This document shows, in pieces, positions 30,005 through 40,390 of a stretch of DNA of 64,000 bases. A program made the translations under genes and the position numbers. The stretch lies in the NCBI GenBank assembly GCA_019096155.1, contig JAHCVI010000001.1:4030001-4094000 (forward strand), read 5' to 3'. Each line of letters opens with the position of its first letter. The first letter of the stretch is position 1. The stretch is from Staphylotrichum longicolle (taxonomy: Eukaryota; Ascomycota; Sordariomycetes; Sordariales; Chaetomiaceae). The notes below the pieces were generated by a model. The model saw nothing but the letters and a program-made list of their open reading frames with translations, had not been told where the DNA came from and did no database searches.

Positions 30005-32741
30005 ATGATAGAATGTGTTTCTAAGTCTGGTATACTCGGAAGAATCAAAATGTCCCTAGGCGTTGTGCGAATACCTCTCGACTCTTTGGAGTTCCCGAAC
30101 CGGAGGTATATCAGCTTCAAAGTGCGGGAAAGACTTGGGCGAGTTTTCAAGAATTTGTCTAAAGCAGGTGCTACTAAGGTTCGTATACCCTATACCGTAG
30201 ATAAAGTGAAGTTCGGATAGATCCTAGCGTATTTGGGGCTCTCCGCCGATTAGCTCTATAGAACTTGGGGGAAAGGGCAAAAGGATTTGCCTCTTCTCAA
30301 TGGCATCCAACTATCGTGCCTTTATAGCGAGTATCTTATTGCGGCGGCCAAGGGCAATAAAGAGACTTCGTTGATCGTCCATCTATTCTCTATGGATTAT
30401 AAGTGACGAGTCTCTCCCCTAAATTTAGTTGAATACTAACAACCTAGTGCTCGATCTATTACTCGAACTTATTTCTACCTTCTCCTATAAACTACAATAA
30501 TCGGACGGAGAGCTATACTAGAAGATTATAGAGAGCTACCGCCGCGATGAGGTTATATATATACTCTGTATAGGCTCTCTTATAGGGCCTAAGGAGTGCA
30601 ATATAAGGATGCTTCTAAGGCCTAAGAACCTGCCTATTGTCAAAGCCTTAAATACCCTACTCGACATTCTAGCAATGATAGAGCAACTTCTCCTCGGCAA
30701 TATCTATAAATGGCTTGCTTTGCATATTGACGAGCAGATTATTCACTACTTTAACTATATTTCCGTGGTTTAGAAGGAGAGGATATACGAAGGGAAGACG
30801 ATTCTAATGTAGTCTCTTGATATTGATGGCATTTATATTATTTAGTTCCGAATGCCTATAGTCTACTTAATGGATGTAGATACAATCAAGTGCCTATTCG
30901 ACAACGGTACGCTATTTCCTCGTGTAAGCGATCCTAGTAATAGAGATATACTATAGCGAAATGTCCTTTCCCTCGATATAGTTATTCCTAGTTTCGAAAT
31001 ACTTTAGGAGAATATATATTTTATTGGCTTTATAGCCAAGATCCTAATTCGACTCGTCGTCGACGCGCTTCTATTATATAAGAATAGTAAAAAGAGGAGC
31101 CCTACTATCTTCGAAATCCTTTCTATTAGTTGGACGGCCCTAGAGGTTGTATAGGTAGAGATTAGCGATGGAGAGTTGAAGGAGGTTGAGGGCCTAGCAT
31201 CGCCCTCTCTCGCCTTTACATAGCTTTGTTTAGCTTACTTGCAGCTCTTCCTATAGCTTCAAGATATGCTCCCGCCCTGTAAAGACTAGCCGTAAGACAA
31301 TTTCAAGGCTAAAGTCAATATGTAATGCGCCGTATACGTCTAATATCTAGCGTTTGAATTAGGGTTTCGAACGTCTAAAATTCAAGCTGCCCTACCTAAG
31401 CCGATATACCCCGGCCCTAAGCCCCCTTCTTTATAGTAGGAAATACTAGATTGGAGAGGCGGTAGACCTTTTATACAGATATTTTAGTACTTACGAACGA
31501 ATAGTTTCCTTCCTTGGCTAGCTATAACGAGGTGTCGTTAGCCTAACCCTGAATTTGTCTTGCTCGATATAATGATAGCGTTCTTCGGAAAGTATACTCC
31601 TATTCTTAAGAAAGATACGCCCGCTCTCGAGGAAGATACGCCCGCTCTCGAGGAAGATACGCCTACTCTCGAGCGAGATACGTATATAGATAACTACATT
31701 GCTAAGGGATACGCTTTAGGGCCGGAGGACGAGCAAGGGGGCGGTGCCCCAATTGCCCCTTATACTCTAGGGGATAAGATCCGACCAAGATCCCGCTACT
31801 TTGGATTGACCTCGAAAGTGAGGTCTAACAAGGCGACTTCTGTGATTGCAAAGGAGCCCCGACAAAACGCTACGGGTATTCCAAGACGCGAAGCAGCTCG
31901 ATCCATTATAGGACGACAGGCCATCATCCGCAACATGACCCGAAAAGCCGCAGGCAGTAGTAGCGCAGTTCCCGACTCGAGCATCTTTGCCTAGTTTCTT
32001 AAACCTACGCCGAGCCGCGAAGCGGTGCAGAGTGCTGAGGTGGCAGGCTTGCCGGAACCTGAGACATCGGAGGATATGCAACGTCCTCAATCTAAGCCCC
32101 TCGACCCTGCAAAAACCACAGCGCCGAGCGCGGTCTTCAGGTTTGCTCGCGAAGTTGCTAGCTCCGTTATCGTGACAAACCCCAATTGGGAAGGCAGCGC
32201 TCAGGACATCAGGGATATCGGGAATGCCTTGACTTTTGCACCAACACAACGAAGGCGGCTTATACCCTCGTTAACGGGACAGGATCCGGGATCTAACCAG
32301 GCCGTTACAGAGTTCGTTGCTCCTAGTGATAAGTTCACTCTAGCTATACCACTCAGCCACGAAACTACGGAGTCTATCCCTGCCGAGTCAATGCCTGCCA
32401 AATCCATTTCTGCCCGCAATGATTTCCGTCTAGTTATACCACCTATTCGGGGTATGAACAGCCGGAAACACCTGCGCGCACAGCCCAATCCATCGACAAT
32501 TCGACAAGAAGAGTCCGAAGAGCCGGCTCTAAAGAGGGCAAGGCGGCCCCCTGTCCCGCCGCCTCCGCCCCCTACGCGGGATAGACAGAAGAGGACTGTC
32601 GCAAGGGAACAGAGGAAACGAGATGCGAGAATTTGGGACAAGGCCGGCACAGAGTCTATACACGGGGTTGAGGAAGGCGGAGATCCTACGGTGAAGCCGA
32701 ATGCCCTTCCAGTCGTGGTCGAAGAGGAAGAAGAGTTGTAA
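30005..32741 (+). pseudogene. DUF3723-domain protein, RIP-decayed
   Basis: The function of DUF3723 is unknown; the family is repeatedly found as Starship passenger genes. The first exon (to about 30400) reads RIPLDSLEF, then KAGATKVRIPYTVDKVKF, then LPLLNGIQLSCLYSEYLIAA and VHLFSMDY, matching the start of the domain. A plausible intron of about 45 bp (branch ACTAAC near 30440, CTAG acceptor) shifts to the frame that runs to the end: VLDLLLELISTFSYKL, LFDNGTLFPRVSDP, NVLSLDIVIPSFEIL, AFELGFRTSKIQAALP and NSFLPWLA. From 31560 the tail is mostly open: three 21 bp repeats coding DTPALEE, then Pro/Arg-rich low complexity and an EEEEEL end. TAG stops cluster in the conserved part. The TTAGGG motif lies about 125 bases upstream. 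Confidence 0.78.
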
Positions 32742-33940
32742 GTAGAAGTCCTCTAGTAGATAGTTTTCACATTTGATGTCTATAACGTTATCAATACCAA
32801 TCTTGGCTGAAGTTATCATATTACATTTAAATCGTCAGATACAAAGATCTGAGGCCGACGGGGGTTGTATCTTGTCATACGCGATACTAGAGCCACCTAC
32901 TACATTTGGCTTGAAGGCTATGGTCTTTTTAGAGACTCTCTTCGAGGACACGGTGGCAGTCTGTGGTGGGTGACACCGGCACCACAGGCCCAGCCGGCCC
33001 CGTCATGTCGTGGGCAACAACTAAGCTTATAGTATATATAAACAAACCCCCCTTTGACTTCCAACCAGCTCCCCACGCAGAGGACAGCATCCACGGCTCT
33101 CTCTGCTCAAGCAGCACGCACTTTGCCTCGGCCTGTTCAGGGCCGTCGACCGTCGCGGAGCTACCCACTAATTACAGGCTGAAGCAGAGAGACGCGGCGG
33201 CTGTAGAGATGATGACAGGCCCCTTGCCAAAACTCTCTTGTAACTCTAAGGTACATTGGCAACCGAACATCGTGGTACAACACGAACGCCTGATTGATGC
33301 CGAACATACGGAGCGGCTATAGTTAGGTCGTCTCTTGCCTACCCGTGCTGCTGCGTGCCCTGTTCGCGCGGGAATGGGATCTCGCGCTGGTGCTACAGGG
33401 CGGCGGAGCACAGCTGTCTTCAGTACAGTATTGACCTAATGTATACACGACGCCTGCAGACTTGGCCGTCTGCCCTGTGGCCACTAACGCCAACACCAGT
33501 TCTAGCGGCCCTTCTGCGCATCTAGCGCTTGGGTGCCCGAATGCATTCGTAGATCTCATTTTCGTTCCATGCGATAATAGCGCTAACGTTACGACCCCTA
33601 AGCCTCGTTGCACCTCTCCTTTCTCACAACAGGCAAGAGGGAATAAAAATAGCATCAATAGCTGAACGTAAGTTAGTTTGTCGCAGTACACCTCGTCCCA
33701 GATACAGAGGGCCGACGAGAACCAGTGGCAGGGCGGGAACACGAATGCGGGGCGAGGACGAGAAGGAAGCAGTGACGGAAATGTGGCCACTGCTATCTCC
33801 GCACGCCGAACCGCGGGGCGAATCAAGCATGGCCGCAGGCGGTGAGTGCATTCTCAAATGCACGAGGAAGGCAACCGACACTAAATGTGGACGGTCAACC
33901 TTCTATTGACTAGGCACTTGGAAATGAACAGCTCCAGTAG
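32742..33940. other. Gap without a recognisable gene
   Basis: Composition is closer to normal than in the flanking TA-rich DNA, but frames are short and overlapping on both strands and show no domain. Confidence 0.5.
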
Positions 33941-34720
33941 TTGTGTTGTCATCGCCTGAAGCACGACCAGTTGCACTTGTGCACGTCGGGCACATGAGAA
34001 AAGACCCGGCAGGCGACTTGCCCCATAGCGTGTGGCATTGCTGTAGCAATACCAGTCGCACTTGCACTTGTAATTACATGAGTGCGAAAGTCCCGCGGGC
34101 AAATGTGTGTGGCCTGCCGTCGCGCAGGAAGGTTTGCGACTGGTATTGTGTTGATCCTGTAGCGAACAGTCGCAGGGGACAGCCAGTAGTGTGCAACTGG
34201 GTTAGCACGGTGCCGCAGTGAACAGTCGCAGGGGGACGGCCAGTGTGCGACCAGTAGCACAGTGCCCGACGTAGCGAACAGTCGCAGGGGGGCGGCCAGT
34301 GTGTGACCAAGAGCACAGTGCTGTAGCGAACAGTCGCAGGGGGAAGGCCAGTGTGCGACCGGTAGCACAGTGCTGTAGCGAACAGTCGTAGGGGGAAGGC
34401 CAGTGTGCGACTAGGAGCATAGTACTATAGCGAATAGTCGCAGAGGGAAGGCTAGTGTACGACTAGTATTGCAGCAACACTGAGCCCCGCTACAGGACCA
34501 GTCGTAGGGCAGCCATCCTTTGGAAATGTCCAGCGTACGACTAGTACAAACGCGTTGGCGAAGCCGGTATGCGAATAGTACTATTGTCGCTACAACTCAC
34601 TTGCCCTGATTGACGTGGTGCGACTAGTCCATTCCGTTACAAGCCAGCTATCAGGGGTCGTGAGGCAATGCCAACGTAGGGTGCTGCCGAGTGGAAATGC
34701 GACTAGTCGTATCTACGCGA
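33941..34720. repeat. Minisatellite and dispersed GCGACYRGT motif cluster
   Basis: The core array is at 34161-34475. Units start AGCGAACAGTCGCAGG at 34161, 34217, 34273, 34325, 34377 and 34429, so the period is 56 then 52 bp. Within each unit AACAGTCGCA alternates with its inverted relative TGCGACCAGT or TGCGACTAGG. Single copies of the same 9-mer continue on both sides, for example near 34045, 34134, 34535, 34620 and 34700. Frames through it are repeats of GRTLAVPLRLFA type and are not believed to be genes. Confidence 0.88.
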
Positions 34721-34734
34721 ATAATACGTACGGA

Positions 34735-35143
34735 GGTCTAGCTGGCGTTTGATGAAGTTGTAAGCCCAGCATTTGCCGATAGGGGGCGCGTCGCGTACAC
34801 GTAGTAGTTGGTTGGCCATATCTTCTACACTACACAATATAGGCGGTAATAAACGCTCAGACAGATCAGTTATATACTAAACTATTGCCTTCTCTTCTAG
34901 ATCTATGATCTTGCGTGAATTGGTTGGAGTATCGCATTGTGCAAGGCGGCCAGAACACCGGCGATGGAGGTATAGTATAAGGTACAAAATAGATCCTTGC
35001 TGCAGCCTAGATGCTTAGCTTAGGGTAGAACAACTTTTGCCTCGACTGGAATTGAGGGCATCTTAGTGTAGTGGAGGAAATTGATGTTGTAGGTAGAGAG
35101 GCGCGTCGCACACGAAATTGATCCGCTCGCTTATCAAATACGT
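34735..35143 (-). mobile_element. Fot1/pogo fragment, copy D (5' part of element only)
   Basis: The right TIR ends at 35143 (CCGCTCGCTTATCAAATACGT) followed by TA. Inward, the sequence aligns with the N-terminal transposase region of copies A and C (CTAGCTGGCGTTTGATGAAG matches copy A near 24930). The catalytic half is missing; the left junction at about 34730 abuts the minisatellite flank. The frame is badly damaged. Confidence 0.7.
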
Positions 35144-35219
35144 TAACTAACCATGAACTACAGTGTTAAATGTTCACGGTTTATGCCAGAGCGTCCTTTT
35201 CCACCTTCCCACACCCTAT

Positions 35220-35776
35220 CCCAACAGCCCTTGTAATCTCCGCCAAAGCCTCAGCGTCCTTACGCCATTCTACTACAACGTCTACCCTAGTTTACAGCGG
35301 TGCCACCGACCAGTGCGTCCTGCCTCGGGCAATTTTGATAGAATCGTGGGGCTGAGGAACGAAACTATTAGAGAGCTCTCTATAAGATCGTAGACGAGGC
35401 TGATAGTAGAATCTAGCATTGACGGGCTTGGGGGATTATCGGATTGACGGGTAGCGAGCAAGCGAGTCTTGACGTCGAACGGGAGGTTGACTTCGCGCTT
35501 CCCGTTCGGGGCGATATACGTATCGATTAGGCCTACCCAAAGGCTTTATAGGTGTTCGTGTTCCGGCGCCAAGGATGTAGATCGGCTTAGCGTGGTGCAT
35601 GTCAGTTGCTTATAGCACGCGCGGTAGACTGACGGCTAGTAGATGAATTCTAACGTCTCTAGAGAGTGGTTGGCCACGAGGTGTTCGACGAACTTGTCTC
35701 GCGTCCATGGGGGGGCGGCGGTATCCGAGAGGATGCTGGCCAACGTGGGAAGGCTTTGGCACTGAGCAGAATTCAT
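35220..35776 (-). pseudogene. RGS-domain protein (regulator of G-protein signalling), decayed
   Basis: RGS proteins speed GTP hydrolysis by G-alpha subunits. The minus-strand frame from the ATG at 35776 reads MNSAQCQSLPTLASILS, then APPWTRDKFVEHLVANHSLE and TLEFIY, a stop, VYRACYK, then after another stop SLWVGLIDTYIAPNGKREVN, LPFDVKTRLLA and RELSNSFVPQ. This is the order of helices in the fungal RGS box: the 'N.CLETLEF', 'LW..L...YI.P...REVNLP' and 'L..SV..PF' positions. At least two TAG codons interrupt it. No transmembrane part is visible. Confidence 0.75.
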
Positions 35777-35983
35777 GACACATCGGATGGACGAGAAACA
35801 AACGGCTGAGACCCGGAAGCAGGTGGTATTGACTACGACTTGTTTTTGAAGTCGCTAGAAAGCGGTATCTAACAGCAGCTTTCCACGCTCGTCCCATCAG
35901 GGCAAACAACCTCCGTGCGTTCAGGGGCCTCGGCGAATCGGGGATGATGACTGAACGAAAGAGCAGAAAGTGGAATGTCCGAA

Positions 35984-36030
35984 ACGTACATTATAAGCGA
36001 GTGGCGAATATAAGCGAGTGGCGATTTCAT
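35984..36030 (+). repeat. Isolated pogo-type terminal repeat
   Basis: ACGTACATTATAAGCGAGTGG followed by a second AATATAAGCGAGTGGCG has the structure of the pogo left ends at 15359 and 36339. It lacks a flanking TA and a matching partner. Confidence 0.5.
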
Positions 36031-36338
36031 CAGCACGCGTCCCCCTTCCTGGTGCGGTGTTTGTGGTATTTTCGATCGGCCTGATCGGCGACTTTTGGGG
36101 AGGGACCGGGGCAGCGCTAGCGGTAACCCCTGAGAACGAGTTTCGCTCACAACATAAGGGCAGGAGGGAGTTTGGGATCCCTGTCTACAAATGTGCTGCA
36201 AAATAGACGTCCCTGTATTATCCGACGGGTCTTCGTAAGGTTTGTGGACCCAAAGAGTGGCCAATGTAAGCAAGTGGTCCACGACAAAATCTATATATAA
36301 CCCTGAAAACGCAAGTTTGTCAAAATCACCAAACATTA

Positions 36339-37915
36339 ACGTAATTTATAAGCAAGCAGTGGGTATAAGCGAGCGGTGGGTATAAGCGAGCGGTGGCCTC
36401 TCTACGACCTAATAAAAACTATCCTCAATTCCTATCACTGGCGAGAGGGATAGGTAACCAGAAGGCGATTGTATTCAGTGTTAACTACAGTCTAGGCTCT
36501 ATTACGTCGGGTACGGGCAGGCTCAATTGTCAAGACGCAGCTCGAAGAGCTACGAACTGGTCTCGCGATGGCGAGGCGCAGGATCTTCAACCCACAGGGG
36601 GCCTATACTTCTCTGCGTATCGGGTTCTACCCGTGGGTCCCGGTGGGTACGGCGGAACCGCCGTAACAATTACAAAACAACAACACTACGAACCAACTAT
36701 AATTACATTAGGAACAGCTGAATCAGATCCTTCTACAGCCTCCTAGGAAGTGCGGGCACTATGGCTAGGCTTGCCACACACACCACAGCACCGAACCTTC
36801 GTACGACTACCCCCCCTGTACCACTACTACTTAGCTACGTTTCTTGCGCTCTCTCCCTATCCACGGCCCTCTGGCCTAGTGCATTATATAGATCTTGTAC
36901 AATAAGTGACTCTCTAAGCTGTATACGTGTTCTTTTAGCTCTCCGGTGCTTGCTTAGTGCCTCGTTGGCCTTATAGAGCGAAGACACCTCAGACCGAACA
37001 AGAGCTACCTCGTGCATCACAGCCATCGTACCCTTGGTAAGCTGGTCCACAGTAGGCAACATCGAAGTCGGGGAGCTATTTTGATGGTTGGCAATGCGAG
37101 TCTTGATAAGCGTTGACTGCGAGTTGGCTTCTTGGGGGTTGTGCGGTATCTGGAAGACCCAACGCTGTACGGTGCCAGGCGGTGAGGTTGGGGTATTGGC
37201 GTACGAAGCTTGATATATAGCTTAGAAGTAACCTCCTCTGGATCGTACGGCACTAGGCCAGCCCCTGTAAAGCCGCCCAGGATATTCCTCTCGATGATAG
37301 AAGTAAAGAAGGCCTGGCGAAAGGCATAGAGGAACTCGAGCTTGCTTATATAGTTGATATACGCATGCACCAAGTCCTCGACCTGGCGACCGTACGCCTG
37401 CTTTAGCGGCCCAAAGCAGCCAATATCGAGTGGCTGGAAGAGGTTCGAAGAATATGGAGGTATATAGAGCGTGATGATGTTGTTCTGCTCGTAGTAGAGC
37501 TCGAATTTGGTCGAGTGGTAGCTTTTATAGCCGTCGAGGATCAACAACTGGTATTTACCTTTTATACGAGGTACTCTATAGTAGTCGAACTGCTTTGTCT
37601 AATCTAGGCCGACTGCATTGGTAGTCCAGCTATTCTCGGTAGTTGCGATGCGCTAATCGGCCGGGCGGTTACACTTGGTATACTAGTTGGCGATTTGGAT
37701 CATTGTTGCCCATACGCGGTTGCCAGGCTGGGCTAGCTTTGCCTTGCCACGGCCATCCGAGGTCGTTACCACTATGCTAGTGAAGATGATGCCTATTATG
37801 AACCTAGTCTCGTCAAAGTTGTAGATATCGTCATCTACAATGCCGTATTTAGCCTTGACATTTCATACGAGGGTAAACCACTCGCCAATAACCTTTGGAT
37901 CCTCTTTCGTCGGTT
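36339..37915 (-). mobile_element. Fot1/pogo fragment, copy B (3' part of element)
   Basis: The left TIR begins at 36339 (ACGTAATTTATAAGC) after a TA and carries three direct copies of a TATAAGCGAGCGGTGG-type subrepeat. It extends rightwards through the C-terminal half of the transposase and stops abruptly at about 37912, after CCTTTGGATCCTC, where unrelated sequence begins. Confidence 0.78.
36686..37912 (-). pseudogene. Fot1/pogo transposase, C-terminal half (copy B)
   Basis: A long open stretch (37547-37017) reads LILDGYKSYHSTKFELYY, then IPPYSSNLFQPLDIGCFGPL, the second and third acidic-motif regions of the DDE domain. FRQAFFTSIIERNILGGFTG, GLVPYDPEEV and a basic C-terminus follow. The original DGHxSH motif reads DGYKSY, two His-to-Tyr changes expected from C-to-T mutation. 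The N-terminus is missing. Confidence 0.82.
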
Positions 37916-39545
37916 AGGCAATGAACGGGTCCCTTGTTATCTTCGCCGAGGCAGATTCTGCCGGGGAGGAAACAAGACCTGGGCAGTGTCGACAGCCGGA
38001 GCCTGGAGCCTGAGTCGAGAAGCTCCATTGCCATCCATGATCTATGGGCATCTCCACTAGGAGAGCACTAGAGGGCTGGATTGATCTACCGATCCCCGAT
38101 GGATAGTTAGGGGGATTTGGTTGGCGTTATGCAACTGATTTCAGCTGATGTGAGGAAGTGTTTATAAGAGGGAAGGGGGCCCCTTTCGACGAGTGTAAGC
38201 GTAATATTTGACATCCCCTTCTACTTAGGTATGTCTCTGGCCACAATTGAATTGCCATGCCAAAACGACTATCTTAGTGTGCTTTGACCATTGAAAGCAA
38301 GTACCCCCAAGATTCACATAGCATTTACAAGTGCATTTCAGATTCAAATGCCACTAACCTTACAATACTATTAATCCCAATGCTTTGCTTCTTATGCAAA
38401 TTTTCTTGGAGTTATTGTAGAAAGTTTGGATTGTTGGGCACCCAAGCTAGCTAGCAAGGACTTGTGAGTGCCAGTTAAATCGTGGGCAGGGGGAGTGTTG
38501 AGGCAATGAATTCTACTAGTAGATAAGGTTTTCGTCATTATCACATTCGCTTAACTTAACCTCGCCCAAGCTGCTAGGAGATTCGTATCCCCGTAGACTA
38601 AGCCTATTGCGTACTGGGAGCCACAGTGAGGCGTTCGGGGCGTGTCTGGCCATCCCTGTTGCTATGAACGCCACACGCCGGAAGAGATGCCCCACGAGGG
38701 GGCGGGTCCGAAATTCATAGCAAGAGGCGCCCTTGTGAGTTCTGTCCTCATCGGGAATCGGCTTACAACGTTTATCTTCTTTCTACGCGGGCACGGGCTA
38801 TAACCTTCTATCTACACAAACATAGAGAACTAGCGTACAAGCCCGGTTCACCGGCCAGTAGGGGCTCCCTAGAGCATATCGGCATATGGTCAGGCTAAGG
38901 CGAATGTTAAACTGGTCGTTATATCTCGCCCTTGCTAGTCCAGCCTAGGGACTCCAGGCCCGTGAATACACCAAGACTGCCCGCTAAGACTAATAGTGGC
39001 TAAATAGGTAGTAGAATAGCTCCAATAGCTTGCGCTAGAAGTTGGCAAGGGGGTTGGCGATTGCCAAAGTGTCGAGACCGATGAAGCGTAGCGCCGGCCA
39101 ACGTTCACGTCAATGTTAGGCTGAGTACCATCAGTGTCTGGCCAATGTAGCTAGCCAGGGGTTGGAAACTGGCGTCTAGAGGAGACAAAGATATATAACT
39201 GGTCGACGGTTTCTCAAGCGATAGTACATTTGACCCTCTGCCTCGTCTACCTCGTCCTATAGTAAGTCGTTCAGATGAAAGTTTGGACTGGACGACAACC
39301 AGACGGCAACTGGACGACAACCAGACGACAACAACCCCTCACGAGCCTAGATGGTCATGAGAGTATTGTACTCACCCCGACGCTAGGGTAGCTCGTTTAC
39401 CCTATCGACATACCCCGCAAACAAACCAATATACCCAATAGCAATAGTATCACAGCTATCGCCATCCTATATCCCAACTCCTGGTAGGTGCATTGACGGT
39501 AACAACCCAAGATAGGTTATTCTAGGAACCCTACGGATAGGAGTA
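37916..39545. other. Gap without a clear gene
   Basis: Mixed composition, frames below 75 codons and no domain. It may contain eroded sequence older than the neighbouring pseudogenes. Confidence 0.5.
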
Positions 39546-39549
39546 GACT

Positions 39550-40390
39550 TGAAGAGGATAAGTCGGTCATCAGCTCGGTCATTAGCCCAGCCATGATTGC
39601 CTTTCTAGCTATCTCGTTCTACAACGTTATAGAGCTCAACGTCATTATCTTCTCCTCCTTTAAGCGCCGGCGGGGGCTCTACTTCTAGAGTTTCCTCGCC
39701 GTAACTAACGGCATTATACCGTATTCCATCGGTTTTCTCCTCAAGAATCTGATAAAGTCGAATACCTATATCCTCTATATCACGCTCGTTGCTATTGGCT
39801 AGGTGCCTATGGTTACAGATTAGTCGCTCGTCCTCTACTCTCGGCTCTATCTTATCTTCCGGAATCCCTTCTAGCTACGTATAGTTCTCGCTATAATCAT
39901 CTTCAACGCCTATGTTCTATACATCCCTATTATTATCCTTATATACAGGTCCAACGCTTCGCCGGTCAATTCCTGGACCCCTATGTACTAGATCTACGAA
40001 CGGGTTCAAGTCACTATCTTCTATCTATAGGAGCTTATTATCTCGGGCATCTATATCAAGACCTGCTACTCCTTTTTCAACGCCGAAAATAGTATCTATG
40101 GCAATGTTGTTTGTAAGATGTAGCGTTACCTGCTAGTTGTCAACGTCTTTATCATTCTCTTCGATATTCCGATCCTGATCTTCGAGTATACCAATAACTA
40201 CAACCTATAGACCGTGTATAAGGCGTTCGTCTATAGCCTTAAGTTGAAGATGGAGTTCTATATCCTGAACGAGCTTATAGATATGACGTACAAGCGGGCC
40301 TAGGACGACAGGGATATGTTCAACAATAGCTCTAGTATGCGCATTCAAGATGTCCCGTCCATTTAGAAATAGGAGTGTATGCCCGCTATA
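39550..40390 (+). pseudogene. Seven-TM integral membrane protein (DUF7703-like), decayed
   Basis: One plus-strand frame interrupted by TAG stops reads MIAFLAISFYNVIELNVIIF, FKRRRGLYF, NGIIPYSIGFLLKN, VPMVT..SLVLYSRLYLIFRN, NAYVLYIPIIILI, ELIISGIYI and YSLKLKMEFYILNELIDM. Seven hydrophobic segments in this order, with the RRRGLYFWS and S.VLYSRLHLV signatures, match a family of fungal membrane proteins of unknown function (DUF7703). The family name is from memory. The pattern of W/Q-to-stop changes fits RIP. Confidence 0.6.

Noticed and set aside
34161..34475. CRISPR-like array
   Set aside because: Units are contiguous 52-56 bp tandem repeats without unique spacers, and the host is a eukaryote.
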